This document shows positions 8,524 through 18,966 of a DNA stretch of 64,000 nt, in pieces; position 1 is the stretch's first letter, and every line of letters starts with the position of its first letter. The stretch is from Marinomonas primoryensis (GTDB lineage Bacteria; Pseudomonadota; Gammaproteobacteria; Pseudomonadales; Marinomonadaceae): contig NZ_CP054301.1 of the NCBI RefSeq assembly GCF_013372285.1, positions 3,016,501 through 3,080,500 on the forward strand, read 5' to 3'. Both the position numbers and the translations under genes were made by a program. The notes under the pieces are model-generated. The model searched no databases. It had not been told where the DNA came from and worked only from the letters and a program-made list of their open reading frames with translations.

Positions 8524-9966
8524 TTAAGATGCTAAACAAATTGCACGACCATGGTTGTGCACTTCCACAAGCTCTTTATGTAAACTACAAATGGTTTTTT
8601 CGTAGTCTTCTTCATCAACCACAAACTGCATGTCCACTTGGCGCATAGATTGGTGCATTGCTAAGACATTCACATTCTGTTCCGCGATGGCTTTAACCGC
8701 TTTCGCAAGCATACCGGTGGTTTTCATATCACTACCAATCGCAGACACAATGGCCACTTTACGTTGCGTAATTTCAGCATCCGAAAAGCGCTCGTGCAAT
8801 GCTCGCATAACACGCTTCAAGGTTTTCAGATTGATCGCTAAATAATGCGTAATGGTATTGGCGTTAATGTCTTTGGCAATAATATGAGCATGAAACTGAT
8901 TCAATACCTTTAAGATCGCCACATCAAATTTATCGATGTCGCCCGCCATATCTTGGTCAAATAATTCAACGGCAAACACACCCCGACAACCCGCAATGAT
9001 CTCGACACACGGCGCGTCACTTACGTAATCGCCAGTGATTAGCGTACCAGTATGATCTGGCTCAAAAGTGTTTTTTACACGCAATGATATGCCGCTTTGA
9101 CGTAGACCTTTAGCTGCTTTTGGGTGAATCGCTTCCATCCCAAGGTTAGCAAGTTGATCCGCTACATCGTAGTTAGTTCGACCGATTGGCACGGCGTTGC
9201 TTTCCCCTACTAAACGAGGATCGGCACTGCTCAAGTGAAACTCTTTATGGATGACCGCTTCATAAGCTTCAGTGAGTACCGCGATTCGACTGAAGGTCAT
9301 TTCGCTGTAGCCTCGATCGAATGTCGACATCAAACCTGTTTCGCTGTGTGCATAACCGGTTGCAATCGGCAGCTCTTTGCTTAGGTCGACCTCTTTGAAA
9401 GCGTCAATAATCCGTTCATCAAGTGACATATGGCTTGGACTATTCCAACCAGTCAAATCAACGTATACGGCGTTTACACCGTCTCGTTGTAAAAGGTGAG
9501 CGGTATTCCATGCACTGTGTGCTTCGCCGATACTGGCAAGCATTTCTCGTACTGTAGCGAGATGTTCGCTAATCGAAAAATGACCATGCTGGCAAAGGCG
9601 ATGCAAATCTTCTAAACATTCTTGAGCTTCTTGCAAACGGCTATTTAAGAAAGCATCCGCTTTATGACGCAGTTCACCTTCTTCAAACAAAGAGTGGTTA
9701 ATGTCTAGCATGGCACTGCGCACGTCTTGCAACGCAGGGAACCAGTTATTCTGCTTACGTTCTTGAGCGAATAAAGCAAATACACCAGCATCGCCAGTTT
9801 TCTTATGCTCTAACAGCTTGTCTGTCATGCCTGAATAAGCAGAAACAACAAAAACACGCTGATACATGTTGTTCTCTTGAGTAGGCTTAAAAATAATATT
9901 ATCTCGAACCGAACGATAGTCACTCATGGACGTTCCGCCGATTTTTTCAACTGTATGTTGTCCCAT
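8524..9966 (-). CDS. ask: Ectoine-pathway aspartate kinase
   Basis: A 480-residue aspartokinase that phosphorylates aspartate as the first step toward aspartate semialdehyde. The N-terminal VEKIGGTSMSD motif, the SAYSGMTDKLL segment and the substrate-binding region around residue 230 (TFDRGYSEMTFSRIA) mark the kinase domain. Two ACT-like domains follow from about residue 330. It is the last gene of ectABCD-ask, the position of the specialised Ask_Ect isoenzyme, which in studied species is less feedback-inhibited than housekeeping LysC. The assignment to Ask_Ect is by context and resemblance. Confidence 0.9.
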   Translation of the reverse strand: MGQHTVEKIGGTSMSDYRSVRDNIIFKPTQENNMYQRVFVVSAYSGMTDKLLEHKKTGDAGVFALFAQERKQNNWFPALQDVRSAMLDINHSLFEEGELRHKADAFLNSRLQEAQECLEDLHRLCQHGHFSISEHLATVREMLASIGEAHSAWNTAHLLQRDGVNAVYVDLTGWNSPSHMSLDERIIDAFKEVDLSKELPIATGYAHSETGLMSTFDRGYSEMTFSRIAVLTEAYEAVIHKEFHLSSADPRLVGESNAVPIGRTNYDVADQLANLGMEAIHPKAAKGLRQSGISLRVKNTFEPDHTGTLITGDYVSDAPCVEIIAGCRGVFAVELFDQDMAGDIDKFDVAILKVLNQFHAHIIAKDINANTITHYLAINLKTLKRVMRALHERFSDAEITQRKVAIVSAIGSDMKTTGMLAKAVKAIAEQNVNVLAMHQSMRQVDMQFVVDEEDYEKTICSLHKELVEVHNHGRAICLAS

Positions 9967-10072
9967 TATTTATCCACTTTGTTAAGGGGCCGAAGGTTGT
10001 ATGCCGGCCAAAATAAAAAACTGCCGCTATATTGTCACAAGCCTGCGGGGAATTTAAGCATTAATCGCTTTT

Positions 10073-11065
10073 TTAAAGTGCTCTTATCAACTCACGAGAG
10101 GCGATAAACTCTGGTCTTGGCGCGGTATTTCCAAATGGCAAATCCACACGATTCGATAAGGCGTTGTAAACAAAAAATAAGTTTGATCGAGGTGCTGGTG
10201 TAATGTTGCCATTTGAAGCATGCAGTACATTACAGTCAAATAGAATCACTCGCCCTGGCTGACCAATCGCGGCCTCAATTCCGGAAGACGCTATAAGCGC
10301 TTCTAGCGATGTGTCATCTGGCACGCCAACATTTTGTTTTTTAAGCGAAGATAGATAGTTTTTATCTGGCGTTTCACCAACACAAGAAACATAAGTATGG
10401 TGAGAACCTGGAATCAACAACAAAGGACCGTTGTTATGGTCATTTGGTGTCAGGGTAATAGACATGCTCAAGGCTCTCATTCGTGGCATACCATCTTCTA
10501 CATGCCATGTTTCAAAGTCTGAATGCCAATAAAACTCTTTACCTCGAAACCCCGGTTTGTAATTCAAACGCGTCTGATGAAGATATACTCGATCACCTAG
10601 CAGATATTCTGCGATTTTAACCAATCTAGGATCTTCTGCCACACCTTGAATAAATGCATCCAATTTATGCACATCAAAGACAGAACGAATATCACCACTA
10701 CTGGCTTCAGTAATACTTTCTTCTCTTTGCTTGATCTCGTCACTATCACGCAAACTCTGCATATGATGTTGCATAGCGAGCACTTCATCGTCATCAAAAA
10801 GATGGTCGAGAAATAGAAAACCATTTTCTTCGTAATGATCTAAAAGCGCTTCATCGAGAGGCGCTTTTTGTCGGTCGTGCGAGTAAATAATGGGATCTTG
10901 GCGGTCAATATGTGTAGGCGAAAGATAGACCCTAGATGGGTAATGATCTTGCCTTTTATCCCCACTGACACTAGGTCCACTTTCCTTTTGATTAGAAAGT
11001 TTTCGATTAATAAGCGTCTCATCATGAAGATGCTCATTCACTAGAGCTGATGCCAACGGTGACAT
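10073..11065 (-). CDS. ectD: Ectoine 5-hydroxylase
   Basis: A 330-residue Fe(II)/2-oxoglutarate dioxygenase that converts ectoine to 5-hydroxyectoine. The EctD signature FYWHSDFETWHVEDGMP is present, supplying the H-x-D iron ligands. The distal histidine is in VLHASNGN and the 2-oxoglutarate arginine in PRSNLFFVYN. The protein is about 30 residues longer than usual owing to an N-terminal extension of about 50 mostly polar residues. A strong AAGGAGG site precedes the ATG. It lies 67 bases after ectC in the operon. Confidence 0.96.
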   Translation of the reverse strand: MSPLASALVNEHLHDETLINRKLSNQKESGPSVSGDKRQDHYPSRVYLSPTHIDRQDPIIYSHDRQKAPLDEALLDHYEENGFLFLDHLFDDDEVLAMQHHMQSLRDSDEIKQREESITEASSGDIRSVFDVHKLDAFIQGVAEDPRLVKIAEYLLGDRVYLHQTRLNYKPGFRGKEFYWHSDFETWHVEDGMPRMRALSMSITLTPNDHNNGPLLLIPGSHHTYVSCVGETPDKNYLSSLKKQNVGVPDDTSLEALIASSGIEAAIGQPGRVILFDCNVLHASNGNITPAPRSNLFFVYNALSNRVDLPFGNTAPRPEFIASRELIRAL

Positions 11066-11132
11066 TATCGCGCCTCCTTTTATTGTCCTCTAACAGTGAT
11101 CAACATGATCTACAAAAGTCGATTTCATCAGC

Positions 11133-11522
11133 TTAATCTAGAAGTTCGTAAGCGCCGTCTGAGTTGTGTACTTCTTTGCCCGTAATTGGCGGGTTGAAAA
11201 CGCAAGCCAGCTTTAACTCTTTGAATGCCCTTAGTGTATGAGCATCATTTTTATCCAACACATACACAACACCCGGTTTAATATGGTGTTTCTGACCATC
11301 TTCACGGCTTTCTATTTCGCCTTCACCTGAGATGCAATACACAGATTCAAGGTGGTTTTGATAATGCATATCAAAATCTTTGCCTTCGTAGATAGTCGTA
11401 ATATGAAAAGAAAAACCCATATTGTCTTCTTTTAATAACAGACGAGTGCTTTCCCAATTACCATCTGGGGACACAACTCGACGGTCGGTTTTTTCACATT
11501 CTGCTAAATCACGTGCAAACAT
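11133..11522 (-). CDS. ectC: L-ectoine synthase
   Basis: A 129-residue cupin enzyme that cyclises N-gamma-acetyl-diaminobutyrate to ectoine in the cytoplasm. The start [20 protein letters not shown] aligns with the canonical EctC N-terminus, and a perfect AAGGAGAG site precedes it. An in-frame ATG at 11642 would add 40 residues not found in the family, so it is rejected. Cupin motifs include [17 protein letters not shown] and the downstream [10 protein letters not shown]. It is the third gene of the operon, with 148 bases separating it from ectB. Confidence 0.96.
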   Translation of the reverse strand: MFARDLAECEKTDRRVVSPDGNWESTRLLLKEDNMGFSFHITTIYEGKDFDMHYQNHLESVYCISGEGEIESREDGQKHHIKPGVVYVLDKNDAHTLRAFKELKLACVFNPPITGKEVHNSDGAYELLD

Positions 11523-11670
11523 TATTCTCTCCTTATGATCTTTAGATCGCTTTAAAGTATCGGCAAATAACGACCGAAAAAAGCTTGAGGTTTTGAACTT
11601 ACCATTTATGTCACTCAAGTATTCAATAGAAGCCGTCTTCATAAAAAAGACGACTTATACTGAAATAGAA

Positions 11671-13056
<1,386 letters not shown>

Positions 13057-13073
13057 TCATCGTATTTTCTCTA

Positions 13074-13583
13074 CTAGAATGAGATGGGGCCGATGGTGAC
13101 CAGCTGCTCGGTATCGTGCAATCCGTTAAAATGAACCTGTTTGTCAAACATCACAGACTCTTCTAAAGGCGCACCAAGCTGATCGGCTAAGCTTCGAAAT
13201 AAGGCCCAAGAACCTTGGTTAGAAGCCGTAATACTGGTTTCGATGTAGCGCACACCCGAACAGTTGGATCGTTCAAGCAGTGATGAAACCATTTTTTTTG
13301 CTAAACCTTGGCCGCGTGCTTTTTCACTCACAGCCACTTGCCAAACAAATAATGTATCTACTTTATTGGGAAGAATATAACCCGATACAAAACCCACTAA
13401 CTCACCGCTATCAAAACTCGCGGCAACAGAGGTTTCATTGAAATGACTGGCTTGTAATAAATTACAGTAAACCGAGTTCGTATCCAGTGGCGGACAAGAT
13501 CCCACCAACTTATGAACCGCCATGCCATCTATTGCGCTAGGCTTATTAAACACAATTTCTTTTGAATTCATGATCATACCCAT
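13074..13583 (-). CDS. ectA: Diaminobutyrate acetyltransferase
   Basis: A 169-residue GNAT acetyltransferase that acetylates diaminobutyrate with acetyl-CoA. Family marks include LVGSCPPLDTNSVYCNLL near the N-terminus, the acetyl-CoA loop EKARGQGLAKKMV, and ETSITASNQGSWALF. It is the first gene of the ectoine operon. Three clustered ATGs (13583, 13577, 13571) are possible starts. The third has the best-spaced upstream GGGT, so the true N-terminus may be four residues shorter. Confidence 0.96.
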   Translation of the reverse strand: MGMIMNSKEIVFNKPSAIDGMAVHKLVGSCPPLDTNSVYCNLLQASHFNETSVAASFDSGELVGFVSGYILPNKVDTLFVWQVAVSEKARGQGLAKKMVSSLLERSNCSGVRYIETSITASNQGSWALFRSLADQLGAPLEESVMFDKQVHFNGLHDTEQLVTIGPISF

Positions 13584-14014
13584 TAGAAAACAAAGTATTA
13601 AAATACGGCTAAATCTAAAGGCTTATTGCCAGACAATCACAGAACAGCTGATTTATAAGCAATAAGAACAATGTAAAGTAGATTTAACTCAATATGATTT
13701 GATGTCTAAACATTATACGTGAAACTAAAATCAAGTCTAGAAATATATTTAGAGAACTAACTATTACAGCCATAATCTTACCTGCAGGCCAGAACCTATC
13801 AAGGTTAACGAAATCACACGTATTAGAAGGAATTACGATAAAACATCATTTTTTGTTGCATATCCGCGACGAAATTCGGAAAATCCCGCCCCTATTCGGA
13901 GTTTTGCTGACGAGTACTCATTCATACAGGCTATGTGGATGTCGCAAGTATGGATAAAAAAGCGGACTCCGATTGCTGTTTATATAATTTGATTTCAATA
14001 ACTTAGAGATAACT
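13584..14014. other. Divergent intergenic region (ectA / NSS transporter)
   Basis: About 430 bases with no credible gene. It must hold promoters for ectA (minus) and the NSS transporter (plus). A candidate ectA promoter is listed separately. On the plus strand a TATAAT at 13983-13988 lies 27 bases before the transporter ATG, but no clear -35 is visible. A short direct repeat ATTCGGA occurs at about 13873 and 13893. The rest is AT-rich and unassigned. Confidence 0.5.
13712..13739 (-). promoter_or_regulatory. Candidate ectA promoter
   Basis: On the minus strand TAGACT and TATAAT are separated by 16 bases. This would give a transcript starting near 13705 with a leader of about 120 bases before ectA. 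The adjacent GTTTAGAC just downstream of the -10 may be regulatory. This is pattern matching only. Confidence 0.45.
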
Positions 14015-15373
14015 ATGACAAATAAAACATCTATCCAAGGTTCGTGGGCGAGCCGATGGATATTCATTTTGGCGGCAACAGGTTCCGCTGTAGGTTTAGG
14101 TAACATCTGGAAATTTCCTTACATCACAGGTGAAAATGGTGGCGGGGCATTTGTTCTAGTCTATCTGGCTTGTATTTTACTCGTCGGTATTCCGATCATG
14201 ATGGCTGAAGTGTTTATTGGCCGCCGTGCTCGCAAAAACCCAATCAATGCATTAATGGATGTCTCAGAAGAATCTGAAGGATCTAGGAAATGGGGCATCA
14301 TTGGGGTAATGGGAATGCTGTCTGGCGTTTTCATTTTCTCGTTCTACTCTGTCGTAGGCGGCTGGGTTCTTCATTACATTAAAGTCATGCTGACGGGTGA
14401 AATGGCCGACATCACATCGGATCAAGCTGGAGCAGCCTTCGGCGCCCTTCTTGCAGATCCTGCAACGCTATTAGGCTGGCACACTCTGTTCAGCATTATG
14501 ACGATTGCGGTTGTGGCTGCAGGCATTAATAAAGGTATTGAAACAGCCACTCGTATTATGATGCCTGCCCTATTCGTACTTTTGATCATTTTGTTGGGCT
14601 ATGCCATGACAACGGGCGGCTTTGCTCAAGGCTGGAACTTCATGTTTAATGTTGACTTCAGTAAATTGTCTTGGAACTCGGCTTTGATCGCGCTGGGCCA
14701 TTCGTTCTTCACCCTCTCTTTGGGTATGGGAACTATCATGGCTTACGGGGCTTACATGACTAAAAATGCGTCTATTGGTAAAACAGTATTGGCTATTGGC
14801 GCATTAGACACACTGGTTGCGCTAGTGGCTGGTTTGGCTATTTTTCCAATTATTTTCGCTAATGGAATGGATCCGGCTGCGGGACCAGGTTTGATGTTTA
14901 TCTCATTGCCTGTTGCCTTTGGCCAAATGCCATTTGGTCAATTATTCGGAACCTTGTTCTTCGTCCTAGTAGGCGTTGCCGCTTGGACTTCTGCTATATC
15001 TCTATTAGAACCGACGGTCGCCTTCTTGGTTGAACGCTTCAAGATGAAACGTACAAACGCTGCGATTACGCTTGGCGTTGCCGTTTGGGCTTTAGGTATT
15101 GCTTGTCTAGGGTCATTCAGCTTTATGTCTGACGTGACCTTGTTCGGCAAAAATACATTTGATTTCTTAGACTACATCACAGCAAATATCATGTTGCCAT
15201 TAGGCGGTATCTTGATTGCTCTGTTTGCCGGCTGGGTTGTTAAAGATAAGTTTGCAAAAGAAGAGTTAGAGCTTTCTGGCACACTTTACGCATTGTGGAA
15301 TATCTCAATGAAATTCACAGCACCTATCGCTGTGGCGGTTGTTTTATACTTCTTGATTAATCCATTGACGTAA
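14015..15373 (+). CDS. Sodium-dependent NSS-family transporter
   Basis: A 452-residue neurotransmitter:sodium symporter (SNF) family protein with about eleven transmembrane helices. The first helix carries the Na+-site signature ILAATGSAVGLGNIWKFPY and the GGGAFVLVY segment follows. Prokaryotic members such as LeuT, TnaT and MhsT import amino acids with Na+. Here it is divergent from the ectoine operon, so an amino acid or compatible-solute role is possible but unproven. Single-gene unit closed by a terminator. Confidence 0.93.
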   Translation: MTNKTSIQGSWASRWIFILAATGSAVGLGNIWKFPYITGENGGGAFVLVYLACILLVGIPIMMAEVFIGRRARKNPINALMDVSEESEGSRKWGIIGVMGMLSGVFIFSFYSVVGGWVLHYIKVMLTGEMADITSDQAGAAFGALLADPATLLGWHTLFSIMTIAVVAAGINKGIETATRIMMPALFVLLIILLGYAMTTGGFAQGWNFMFNVDFSKLSWNSALIALGHSFFTLSLGMGTIMAYGAYMTKNASIGKTVLAIGALDTLVALVAGLAIFPIIFANGMDPAAGPGLMFISLPVAFGQMPFGQLFGTLFFVLVGVAAWTSAISLLEPTVAFLVERFKMKRTNAAITLGVAVWALGIACLGSFSFMSDVTLFGKNTFDFLDYITANIMLPLGGILIALFAGWVVKDKFAKEELELSGTLYALWNISMKFTAPIAVAVVLYFLINPLT

Positions 15374-15390
15374 CATTCGCAGACCTCCTT

Positions 15391-15421
15391 CTCCGCTAAC
15401 GCTCAGCGTTAGCGGAGTTTT
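15391..15421 (+). terminator. Terminator after NSS transporter
   Basis: Near-perfect stem CTCCGCTAACGCT / AGCGTTAGCGGAG with a minimal loop, followed by a short T-run, 17 bases after the stop codon. Confidence 0.88.
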
Positions 15422-15467
15422 CAAGGAGTTCAAAAACTGTACGACACAACCAAATTCAACCCGCTAT

Positions 15468-15719
15468 TTACATCGCTCTTAACGCATAGCTTTCGCCTAC
15501 TGTTTGAAAACCTGCCGTAAACGTTTTTTCTTTATTTATGTCTTTGCTTATTTGTTGTTTTTTATTCCAAAAAATCTCGTGGAAGTAATACGCCACGGTA
15601 TTAATGGCTGGCTCAACGATGGCGACCAAACCACCCACAATAAAACTTCCTGTGATTAAGTAAGCAACACTGAATGCGATGGTAAAATGCATAACAGCAA
15701 AACTGATTGTTTTAGTCAT
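15468..15719 (-). CDS. DUF2061 membrane protein
   Basis: An 83-residue protein with two closely spaced transmembrane helices. The motif TGSFIVGGLVAIVEPAINTV followed by AYYFHEIFWNKK is the DUF2061 signature. The family is small, membrane-bound and uncharacterised. A GAGGAG-like ribosome-binding site lies upstream on the minus strand. The C-terminal about 25 residues are polar and variable. Confidence 0.85.
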   Translation of the reverse strand: MTKTISFAVMHFTIAFSVAYLITGSFIVGGLVAIVEPAINTVAYYFHEIFWNKKQQISKDINKEKTFTAGFQTVGESYALRAM

Positions 15720-15806
15720 TTGAATCTCCTCGTTTAATGTAAAAAATAGATTAAATGAGAATTGTTAATATTTAAAATTTATTATAGATATCCATCTGAT
15801 AGTTTT

Positions 15807-16787
15807 TTACTTTCCCACAGTCGCCTTCATAAAGGCAATAACACCTTCAAGCGCCTCAGAATACACTTGTACATTACCTGCACGGGTCATATTTAACTCA
15901 TGCGCTGATAACCAAAAACTCGCCCCAACGACGACGACAGGCCTTTGCCATTGTTGCATCTGATTGATCAAGTCAGACGCTTTCGCCGCCAATTCATTTT
16001 CACAAAAGACCAACACCGATTGCACTTGAGTTGTTTCAACAAATCTCGACCAATCATCGCTGTGATACGCATTAGGCAGTACGGTACAAGGAAGTCCTTT
16101 ATCAAGCATTATCGCGGCCGCCATATAGCACCATAAAACCCGTTGAGAGGTTAATCCTGCAATAAGAACCTTAGGCAAACTCTTACCCTGATATTGCTTT
16201 TTCTGAGACTTTAAACTCATCACACGCGATACAAGACAGGGCAGCAGAACCGATTCACAAAACGCCAACTCAGCACTTTTTCCTAATTGCTCAAAACTTG
16301 GTAATAGCCAATCGCGCACCGCAATTTCGGCAGGATATTGAGAAAATATCTGCTGATACATTTGCTCTATCTTATCTTCCTGAAACGCCTTTGACGCTTT
16401 CACTAACGCCACTTGCCACTCTAACCATTCATTCGAAGGTACGACGCCATCTGGAGCCACTTCTTGCTCCAGCAAAGCTCGCACTTTACTCACGGCGACG
16501 CCTTGCTGAATCCAACGTAATATACCTTCAACACGTTGGACGTCACCTTGATCGTATAGTCGGTGGCCTTTACCTGTTCGTTTAGGCTTGAGCAATCCAT
16601 AACGTCGCTCCCAAGCACGTAGTGTCACTGAATTCACACCCGTTTTTAGCGATAACTCACGAATAGGAAAGTAGGCTGAGCTCTCTAAAAGAACCAGCTC
16701 ATCCACTGATTTTGACGCTTGCAGATCTGTTGTTTCCATATTTTGGTTCGACTGACTCATAAGCATTTCCAATAAATCATCATTCAT
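15807..16787 (-). CDS. MerR-family regulator, LitR/CarH-like architecture
   Basis: A 326-residue regulator. An N-terminal MerR winged-helix domain spans about residues 39-106 ([19 protein letters not shown], then [19 protein letters not shown]). A helical region and a Rossmann-like C-terminal domain in the position of a B12-binding domain follow. CarH/LitR proteins bind adenosylcobalamin as light sensors through a D-x-H-x2-G motif; that motif is not seen here (the strand reads [16 protein letters not shown]). It is divergent from a photolyase operon, as LitR-like genes commonly are. Starts at 16763 or 16757 are also possible, since the upstream ATG has no clear ribosome-binding site. Confidence 0.85.
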   Translation of the reverse strand: MNDDLLEMLMSQSNQNMETTDLQASKSVDELVLLESSAYFPIRELSLKTGVNSVTLRAWERRYGLLKPKRTGKGHRLYDQGDVQRVEGILRWIQQGVAVSKVRALLEQEVAPDGVVPSNEWLEWQVALVKASKAFQEDKIEQMYQQIFSQYPAEIAVRDWLLPSFEQLGKSAELAFCESVLLPCLVSRVMSLKSQKKQYQGKSLPKVLIAGLTSQRVLWCYMAAAIMLDKGLPCTVLPNAYHSDDWSRFVETTQVQSVLVFCENELAAKASDLINQMQQWQRPVVVVGASFWLSAHELNMTRAGNVQVYSEALEGVIAFMKATVGK

Positions 16788-16822
16788 CTAAGGCAATTCG
16801 TCTATTGTGACCTAAACTTATA

Positions 16823-16867
16823 CAACTACCAAAAACTATACAAATAATTTTTTGTACAAGGTAGTTG
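16823..16867. promoter_or_regulatory. Nested inverted repeat, probable regulator operator
   Basis: The outer arms CAACTACC (16823-16830) and GGTAGTTG (16860-16867) are exact inverted copies. Inside them lie TATACA (16837-16842) and TGTACA (16853-16858), spaced ten bases apart. Another TATACA overlaps the left edge at 16819-16824. The region sits between the divergent MerR-like gene and the photolyase operon. TATACA/TGTA(C/T)A half-sites resemble those described for LitR/PplR regulators. Confidence 0.65.
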
Positions 16868-16872
16868 CTTTT

Positions 16873-16899
16873 CTTATACAAAATTATATATTGTATAAG
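16873..16899. promoter_or_regulatory. Palindromic operator before photolyase operon
   Basis: Perfect nine-base arms CTTATACAA and TTGTATAAG separated by nine AT-rich bases, ending 30 bases before the first gene of the photolyase operon. The arms contain the same TATACA/TGTATA half-sites as the nested repeat just upstream, which points to a shared binding protein. Confidence 0.7.
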
Positions 16900-16929
16900 A
16901 AAGTAACAAAGACACTGGGATGACATACG

Positions 16930-17940
16930 ATGAACACACCAACAAATCAGGTTCAGACACCAACATTCGATATCGCCATTATTGGCGCAGGACTAGCAGG
17001 CAGCTTATGTGCGCACTTGTTGTCTCAATCTGGTCAGACAGTTTGTGTGATTGATAAAAGTCGCGGCAGCGGTGGTCGTGCCAGTAGTAAACGATTAGAG
17101 GGTGACATCAGCTGTGACTTGGGCGCTCCTTATATTTATGCAAAGCATGCAGACACGTTAGCGCTCTTTGAAGAGCTTACCAAAGCCAGCGTAGCCGCTC
17201 CTTGGAAGCAATTTAGTACAGCTGACGAACAAGCTTTTGTCGGTGTGCCTAAAATGAGCGCAATAACGCGCCATTGGCTCAGTAATGCTACGTTTATCAC
17301 TAATTCTCGCATCCATCACCTCGATCAAATATCACAAGATGAAGGTGATCAAACGCATTGGTTATTAAGAGACGATAAATATCAGCCTGTTGTCATTGCC
17401 AAGAAAATCATCATCACCGCACCCGCTCCTCAAGCCGCGGCTATGCTTGCGACTAACGAAAAATTGGCGGTCTTATTGCTCAGGGCGAACCAAGCTTGTG
17501 CAACCTACCAATCGCAATGGGCCATGTGGTTAGAAACAGAAAACAGTAATCTTAATGCGCTTATTGAACTACAAAACTCACCTATCGCTCGCATGATCAA
17601 AGACAACTACAAACCCATGAGAAACAGCGACAAAGTCGATCGCTGGGTTATCCAAACCAACCCAGATTGGACAAAGCAGCACCTTGATACCGACAAAGAC
17701 TGGATAACAAAAAAATTACTGCAAGCATTTTCAGAGCACACAGAGCAACGCGTGTTAAGCCATGGGGAACCTCATCGTTGGTTCCTAAGTCGCTTTGTCG
17801 AAAATAAAGGCAATAATAATTACGCATGGGCACCAGAACACAATGTCGGCTTAGCGGGTGACTGGTTATGCCAAGGCGATGCAGAAGGCGCTTTGCTAAG
17901 CGCTCTTTCCCTAACAAATTGGATAAAAAACGCAAAATAA
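16930..17940 (+). CDS. FAD-dependent amine-oxidase-like oxidoreductase
   Basis: A 336-residue renalase/amine-oxidase-like flavoprotein. The Rossmann motif IAIIGAGLAGSLCAHLLSQS (residues 17-36) and the RGSGGRASSKR arginine-rich segment after beta-2 bind FAD. The C-terminal GLAGDWLCQGDAEGALLSAL closes the FAD site. Homologues are regularly found next to photolyase and LitR-type regulators. Their substrate is unknown. It starts the operon with the DUF523/DUF1722 gene (33 bases on) and photolyase. Confidence 0.88.
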   Translation: MNTPTNQVQTPTFDIAIIGAGLAGSLCAHLLSQSGQTVCVIDKSRGSGGRASSKRLEGDISCDLGAPYIYAKHADTLALFEELTKASVAAPWKQFSTADEQAFVGVPKMSAITRHWLSNATFITNSRIHHLDQISQDEGDQTHWLLRDDKYQPVVIAKKIIITAPAPQAAAMLATNEKLAVLLLRANQACATYQSQWAMWLETENSNLNALIELQNSPIARMIKDNYKPMRNSDKVDRWVIQTNPDWTKQHLDTDKDWITKKLLQAFSEHTEQRVLSHGEPHRWFLSRFVENKGNNNYAWAPEHNVGLAGDWLCQGDAEGALLSALSLTNWIKNAK

Positions 17941-17972
17941 AGCACGTATTTTATTTTTTGGAGGACATCAAT

Positions 17973-18953
17973 ATGCCACTTTTTTTGAATACACCAGACC
18001 AGTTAACACACAAAATACCTGTCGGCATCAGCGCATGTTTACTGGGTGAAAACGTCCGATACAATGGCGGCCACAGCCACTCTAATTACTGTGACAACGT
18101 GCTAAGCGAGTATTTTGACTATCAAAAATTTTGCCCTGAAATGGCCGCAGGATTTGGTACGCCTCGACCAACATTACGCCTAGAAGGTGACCCAAATTCA
18201 CCGAGAATGACGTTCACTAAGAACTCCGATGAAGATGTCTCTGAAACTTTCATGGCGGCGTCTAATCAATATCTGGAAAAGCTATCTCATTTAGACGGCT
18301 ACATATTGATGAAAAAGTCCCCTAGTTGCGGCATGGAACGCATTAAGGTGTATCAAGAAAACGGTCATCCACACATGCAGAGAAGTGCAGGTTTATTCAC
18401 CAAAGAGTTGCAACGACGTTATCCATTATTGCCAATCGAAGAAGATGGTCGTTTAAATGATCCAATACTCAGAGAGAATTTTTTATTACGAGTTTTTACT
18501 CATCATGATTTTCGTCATAGCGTTGGGGAAAAACCAAAAATGAAAGACCTTATCGCCTTTCATAGCCGTTATAAATATATGGTTATGGCGCACTCTCAAC
18601 CGGTTTATCGACAACTTGGTCGTCTACTGTCAGGCAATGACCCAAGGCCTGTTGATGAGTTAAAAGATGCCTATTTTGAAATATTAATGACAACCTTGTC
18701 ACAACCAGCAGAACGTAAGAATCACTGTAATGTGTTGATGCACCTTGTAGGTTATTTAAAACATGCCGTCGATGTGTCGGTCAGAAAAGACATTCTGGAT
18801 GTGGTCGAACAATACCGCCGCGGCGAAGTCAATCTTGCGACACCGATCACACTGTTGCGTCACTACTTAAAACACTACGGCAGCGAATACATTAACGAGC
18901 AAAGTTACTTCATCCCATACCCATCGCCACTTGGCATTCGCAATACGGTATAA
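17973..18953 (+). CDS. DUF523-DUF1722 fusion protein
   Basis: A 326-residue two-domain protein. The N-terminal DUF523 half (about 10-155) contains VGISACLLGENVRYNGG, CPEMAAGFGTPRP and KSPSCGMERI with conserved cysteines. The C-terminal DUF1722 half (about 190-310) contains FHSRYKYMVMAHSQPVYRQL, as in E. coli YbgA, which is encoded next to phrB. The start at 17973 has a strong GGAGG site; the earlier in-frame ATG lies in the previous gene. Molecular function is unknown, but the family co-occurs with photolyases. The next gene begins 13 bases after the stop. Confidence 0.9.
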   Translation: MPLFLNTPDQLTHKIPVGISACLLGENVRYNGGHSHSNYCDNVLSEYFDYQKFCPEMAAGFGTPRPTLRLEGDPNSPRMTFTKNSDEDVSETFMAASNQYLEKLSHLDGYILMKKSPSCGMERIKVYQENGHPHMQRSAGLFTKELQRRYPLLPIEEDGRLNDPILRENFLLRVFTHHDFRHSVGEKPKMKDLIAFHSRYKYMVMAHSQPVYRQLGRLLSGNDPRPVDELKDAYFEILMTTLSQPAERKNHCNVLMHLVGYLKHAVDVSVRKDILDVVEQYRRGEVNLATPITLLRHYLKHYGSEYINEQSYFIPYPSPLGIRNTV

Positions 18954-18966
18954 GGCAAACAATCCA

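Noticed and set aside
11523..11642. N-terminal extension of EctC
   Set aside because: The added 40 residues are unlike EctC, and a perfect ribosome-binding site precedes the internal ATG.
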